Shown here piece after piece: positions 60,292 to 64,000 of a stretch of 64,000 nt of DNA. The position numbers and the translations under genes were made by a program. Below the pieces are notes generated by a model that was given only the letters and a program-made list of their open reading frames with translations, searched no databases and was not told the DNA's origin. Within the stretch, counting starts at the first letter, position 1. Each line of letters starts with the position of its first letter. The DNA is from Artocarpus heterophyllus (Eukaryota; Streptophyta; Magnoliopsida; Rosales; Moraceae): positions 41,303,779 through 41,367,778 of the forward strand of contig CM046354.1 of NCBI GenBank assembly GCA_025403435.1, in the 5' to 3' direction.

Positions 60292-60425
60292 AAAGACACC
60301 AAATTTTTTCCCCTTGGGCATGATTTTTGGAAAATAAGAAGAATTCTTCTACACCATCTACAAATTGTTTCGTCAATCTATAAGCCCACTTCCATGTCCT
60401 ATCTGTTTCGCAAATCCTAAATAAA
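60290..60425 (-). pseudogene. tnp2: TNP2 N-terminal transposase-associated domain fragment
   Basis: On the minus strand one frame reads DRTWKWAYRLTKQFVDGV followed by EEFFLFSKNHAQGEKIWCLC. This matches the transposase-associated domain at the start of plant TNP2 proteins (DRxWM...GVEEFL.FA...CPC). It lies just beyond the Tat insertion, in the same orientation as the 48300-49530 part. Excising the Tat element places the two parts next to each other. The final cysteines are present but further sequence is lost or diverged. Confidence 0.75.
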
Positions 60426-60679
60426 AATATACACATTTCACATTAATTAATCAACCCATACAATATTAATCATGATTCCATAAATTTACATCATACCCAT
60501 CATATTCAAATAATAAATCAAATCATATATATCCATATATTTGAAGATAAATTATCATACTCTATAAATTCATAAAAAAATAATCAATGATATCAAAAAA
60601 AATAAATCATATATATCCATAAAAAACTAATCAATAATATCAAAAAATAAAAAATATCATGTAAATTAACACTTACAAG

Positions 60680-61404
60680 AGGTGACGATGGAGAGGGGGC
60701 GGCAACAAAGTGGGCTGTGCGGAAAGTGGCTAACAGGTTAGAGGACATTACATGGCGGTTTTCCTAAGAAACCATCATATAAGCTACTAAAGTCTTACAC
60801 GATGGTTTCCCAAGAAAACCGTCATGTAAGGTATACCAATTTATATTTAAATTATATAGTAAAATTTAATTTAAAATAATGAATTTTTTTCCTAAAAAAT
60901 AATAAAATTTTTATGATAACAATAATATATAATATTCTTGGTTTATTATTAACAATTCGTAATTTATAATTCTTGATATAAATTATAATTTTTAATTTCT
61001 TAAAAATTATAATTTGTATTTTTAATATTATTAACATTCGTAATTTGTAATTGTTAATAATATATTATTAATTTATATTAATATCTGCATTAAATAACAA
61101 AATTACAAAAAATATTTAATTGTATTTTATATTCATTATTGTAAGTTACTAGTATTATTATTTTCACTACTATTAGCTACTATTAATATTTAGTAGCTCA
61201 CATGATGGTTTTTTATTAGAACCGTCATGTAAGCTTTAGCTTTACATAAAGGTTTTCGTCAAAAACCACCGCATAAAAGACTATCATGAAAACCCCATTT
61301 TCTACAATGGTTTTCGTATTTTTAGTGCATCCATGCATTTTTGCATGCACTTAACATGACGGGATTTTATAAACCGTCATGTAATATGCGTCATATAATC
61401 AACA
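60680..61404. repeat. CACTA subterminal hairpin repeats, right
   Basis: At least five foldbacks of about 30-38 bp pair ACATGATGGTTTT-like with AAAACCGTCATGTAA-like sequence: about 60750-60783, 60794-60831, 61199-61234, 61245-61276 and 61354-61384. Between them the DNA is extremely AT-rich. Subterminal repeats are the transposase-binding regions in CACTA elements. Confidence 0.78.
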
Positions 61405-61417
61405 ATTTCTACTAGTG
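61405..61417 (-). repeat. CACTA terminal inverted repeat, right
   Basis: ATTTCTACTAGTG, the exact inverse of 38366-38378. Confidence 0.9.
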
Positions 61418-61420
61418 CTT
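61418..61420. repeat. Target-site duplication CTT, right copy (CACTA)
   Basis: It matches 38363-38365. Confidence 0.85.
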
Positions 61421-61620
61421 ATATGCTTGTGTCAGTACCTAGTATTATAGCATTGATTAGGCGTTACTATTTGAATTTGATGCATGATGCAAGTTTTATG
61501 CAGTGCGAGGGTTTTAGGGTAATAGAAGAATAAGGTTTTTCATTGAATTTAGTATGCTAGTCAGACTCTTAATGGTGCCCAACCCAACTATATGACAACT
61601 GGGAAGCAAAAAAGAAGGAA
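61421..61620 (+). pseudogene. Ty3/gypsy RNase H fragment, right part (split by CACTA)
   Basis: Across shifting frames the text LVSVPSIIA, LNLMHDAS (usual form LMCDAS) and ASQTLNGAQPNYMTTGKQ follows the Ty3 RNase H order. It continues directly from 38222-38365 on the other side of the CACTA. It fades after about 61620. Confidence 0.68.
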
Positions 61621-62916
61621 TAATATAAGAGAAATCGGGTTTAATTTTTTAAATTACCAGACACTTTAGAAACAAAATATCTCTAGAAGTCAATCCAAAT
61701 TTCAAAGTAAAACATAAATAAATAAGAAATTATGTTGAATGTGTTGGGGAAATAATTTAAAAAGTCAATCCGAGTCTCAAAATAATTTATTATAAAAAAA
61801 CGTGTGAGTTTGTCATTGCTTAAAGAAATTTTAATTTTCAGAATTAATATAAGGCTCGTAAATGTGCGTGGAGAATGAAATTAAAGATTCTTTTATTTTT
61901 AGCAACGGTAAAAAGAGCAATTAAATTTCATAATTAACTAAAAAAAAGAGTAAAAGAGCCTTGAAAATAAATGATTCACATTTATACCTCTCAACATCGA
62001 CATTTGTCGTCACTACAAGGTTGTGGGAAAGTTCTTGTACTGTGGAAATGTTCTTTCAGCGAAGCAAAATGCCCCCAAAAGTTTGGTTGCTTAAAGTGTC
62101 CATGTTTCCATGTTTGTAGTGATGATTTAATTTTTTTTCTTTTTTTTAAGATTAAAAAATTATAAAGAGAGAGATTGCATAACATAACTTTAAAAAGGCT
62201 TGCTATGTGAGATATAGATATTTTATGAAGTGGATTTTCCTATATTCTACCTATTATGGTAGAATAAAATAATTCCTCCTCTTTTAGGAGGAATTAAACT
62301 ATTCTAGTTAGCATTCAAGGCTGTAAAATTTTAAGTCTAATATGATTTTTTGTGAATATTATCTGGCATAAAATGTTATAGTACTTCATCAGCAATGAGC
62401 CATGATATTTTAATCGATGTTATTTTACTATACATTTTAAGAAAATAAATTAGCTATACTATTTTTGAAAGAAAATTGGGTTGAGTAGATAATTCTTCAC
62501 TCAAAACAAAATTTATCTCAATGTATCAAAAATTATAGAGATGACTAACATTGTACACTGTTTTTAGATTCTTTTAGTTTCGCCCCATCCGCCCCCATCA
62601 ACAGCGACTGACAGCCAAATTTCCCCACTAGCATCATTAGTCAAGATCTCCACTTTGTGGAGATGAGATCTTATTGCTCAAAGCGCCAACAATGGTGTAG
62701 AAGACAAGCTGCTCGCACATTGAGGAGAAAATGAGGCCTGGTTGAGTCGTGGAGACAAATCATCGGTGGCAGTGTTATGCGTGAAGGTCTGACATTGTAG
62801 ATAGAGAAGAGTGGAAGAGAGAAGGAGAGGATGAGAGAGAGTGTGTGTGTGTGTGATAGATAGAAACTAAATAAATTACTGAAATGTTATGCTAAGGTTT
62901 TAAGATAGGAAGGTTG
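61621..62916. other. AT-rich region, nothing firmly recognised
   Basis: No supported coding frame. A pair of inverted words, TCACTACAA (about 62015) and TTGTAGTGA (about 62117), could bound a 110-bp MITE-like unit, but no target duplication was found. A GT microsatellite lies near 62840-62855. Confidence 0.45.
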
Positions 62917-64000
62917 TGCTAGACATGTATGCCCTAAGGAGTAAAAATGTAATAAGTTTTTGGAGACATTTTTATCAATAAAGAATTATTCATTGTTTAT
63001 ATACCAAATCTTGTCTTCTTTACGTTCATATTTGTTGAATGTATATTAAGCAAACAATAGTCTGAGACTGTCGGTCTAAACTTTTAAGAATTTGGCATAT
63101 GATGGACAGATTATGCAGAAGACATGATTCTTAAGGTGATAGTCTAAATCATACGATCCGCAATCGAGGGAATAAAGTTGGGCGCTTTATTCATGCAAAG
63201 ATTGTTATATTGTCTATATCCCTTTTGGGAGATGGTTTGTCTTGACCATTGGAGGTGCACTCTATGAATAGAAACATTGGTACGTTGTCATAGGTGACGA
63301 TGTGTTGGATTGGGACATAAAGTGAATTAATTTGGATTAATAACTCTGTCTCGGCAAATCGATTCACTTTAGACAATCATTTGTGTTGTATCTTAATACT
63401 GAGATGAATAGGTGACGATGTGACATTGTCATAGAAACATTGGTACGTTGTCATAGGTGACGATGTGTTAGATCAGGTTATAAAGTGAATTAATTTGGAT
63501 TAATAACTCTGTCTCGGCAAATTGATTCACTTTAGACAATCATTTGTGTTGTATCTTAATACTGAGATGAATAGTGGGCCCGTTGTCTTAGCTTGTGTCT
63601 TTTGATGTACCAAAGGGTGGCACCCACATCTTAATAGTGGTATGCATGCCGGTATGTTGGAGGCATGACTCTTGATAGCGTAGACCTGTTATTCATAGAT
63701 ATGTAATCCATAGCTCCTCTTTAGGAGTAATGATATCCTCTTATATGCGTTATCCTATAATTGGAAAACTGGAGCGCTCAACCATTTGGATACATAGGTG
63801 TAACCAAATGGTATACTGTCTTTGGATGGTAAGTTTTCTGATGATAAGATAATGGAACGTAAAATAAAAATAATCGGGAAGGTAAGATAGAACTAGTCCT
63901 TAAGCTGATTATGGATTATCATATGGGGATACGATACACTATGATATGTCATAGAGACTTACCTATACGAGCTTCGTAATTCTATGTAGTTCGAGAGTGC
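62917..64000 (+). mobile_element. Angela-like LTR, cut by the window end
   Basis: It starts TGCTAGACATG (usual TGTTAGACATG) and follows the outer element's LTR to base 64000, about half of a full LTR. Whether it is a solo LTR or the 5' LTR of a complete element cannot be seen. It contains a 163-bp-offset tandem duplication near 63268-63573. Confidence 0.85.
63268..63573. repeat. Tandem duplication within Angela-like LTR
   Basis: The segment beginning ATAGAAACATTGG at 63268 recurs at 63431, with both copies ending GAGATGAATAG (63411 and about 63574). They are separated by a short scrambled filler (about 63412-63430). The copies are nearly identical, so the event is recent relative to the LTR. 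Confidence 0.85.

Larger units (their letters stand above)
38366..61417 (-). mobile_element. CACTA (En/Spm) transposon carrying two nested retrotransposons
   Basis: The 13-bp terminal inverted repeats CACTAGTAGAAAT are perfect at both ends, with a CTT target duplication. Subterminal hairpin repeats and a TNP2 pseudogene on the minus strand identify the superfamily. Without the copia (38527-48107) and Tat (49636-60286) insertions it is about 2.8 kb, far shorter than autonomous CACTA elements. The transposase is fragmentary with stops, so it is non-autonomous. The pre-insertion site lies in a Ty3 pol fragment that continues on both sides, which confirms the boundaries. Confidence 0.9.

Noticed and set aside
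62010..62127. Possible MITE with TCACTACAA / TTGTAGTGA ends
   Set aside because: The ends are only 9 bp and no target duplication or further terminal pairing could be found.

Overview
This window looks like a block of gypsy/copia-rich intergenic heterochromatin from a flowering plant. Everything I can recognise is a transposable element or a remnant of one, and I see no convincing host gene, rRNA, tRNA or CRISPR array. The plant assignment rests on the element types: a Tekay/Del-type Ty3 chromovirus with a C-terminal chromodomain, a Tat-type Ty3 element with a second RNase H and an antisense ORF, 2-kb-LTR Angela/Tork-like copia elements primed from initiator tRNA-Met, and a CACTA (En/Spm) transposon with TNP2. 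Lineage names come from motif recognition, not from a tree.

Layout of the left half (1-31002): an old inverted repeat whose arms, once later insertions are removed, are about 1.88 kb each around a 55-bp loop (29069-29123). Only the left arm has been invaded. A Tekay/Del element (472-9566, target duplication CATAG) sits in it, followed by an Angela-like copia (10400-28484, target duplication GGATA). That copia carries a second, opposite-strand copia of its own family inside its gag (14634-24332, target duplication CCAAC). This inner copia has nearly identical LTRs and an uninterrupted 1.3-kaa gag-pol frame, so it is the youngest and the only potentially autonomous element here. The right arm (29124-31002) preserves both empty sites, which lets the boundaries be read exactly.

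Middle (31003-38365): AT-rich sequence holding a diverged minus-strand Tekay-like solo LTR, a possible solo copia LTR, an eroded copia gag with a 134-bp tandem duplication, and a short Ty3 RT/RNase H fragment.

Right half (38366-61417): a CACTA transposon (13-bp TIRs CACTAGTAGAAAT, target duplication CTT) that landed in that Ty3 fragment; the fragment resumes at 61421. The CACTA is only about 2.8 kb once two later insertions are removed. Those are a minus-strand Angela-like copia (38527-48107, target duplication ATCTT) and a Tat-type Ty3 element (49636-60286, target duplication AACAC) that splits the TNP2 transposase pseudogene. The window ends inside another Angela-like LTR (62917 onward).

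Cross-cutting signals. (1) A 12-bp dyad, TCGGC-NN-GCCGA, is arrayed in the Tekay LTRs, the Angela LTRs, the Angela leaders and the diverged solo LTR, although these elements belong to different superfamilies. (2) Almost every nonsense codon in the Tekay and Tat elements is explained by a C-to-T or G-to-A change, mostly CAG to TAG, as expected of heavily CHG/CG-methylated DNA. (3) The Tat antisense ORF has its own TATA box and a phase-consistent GT-AG intron. (4) Two separate Angela copies share the same stop at the tyrosine of the reverse-transcriptase YVDD motif.
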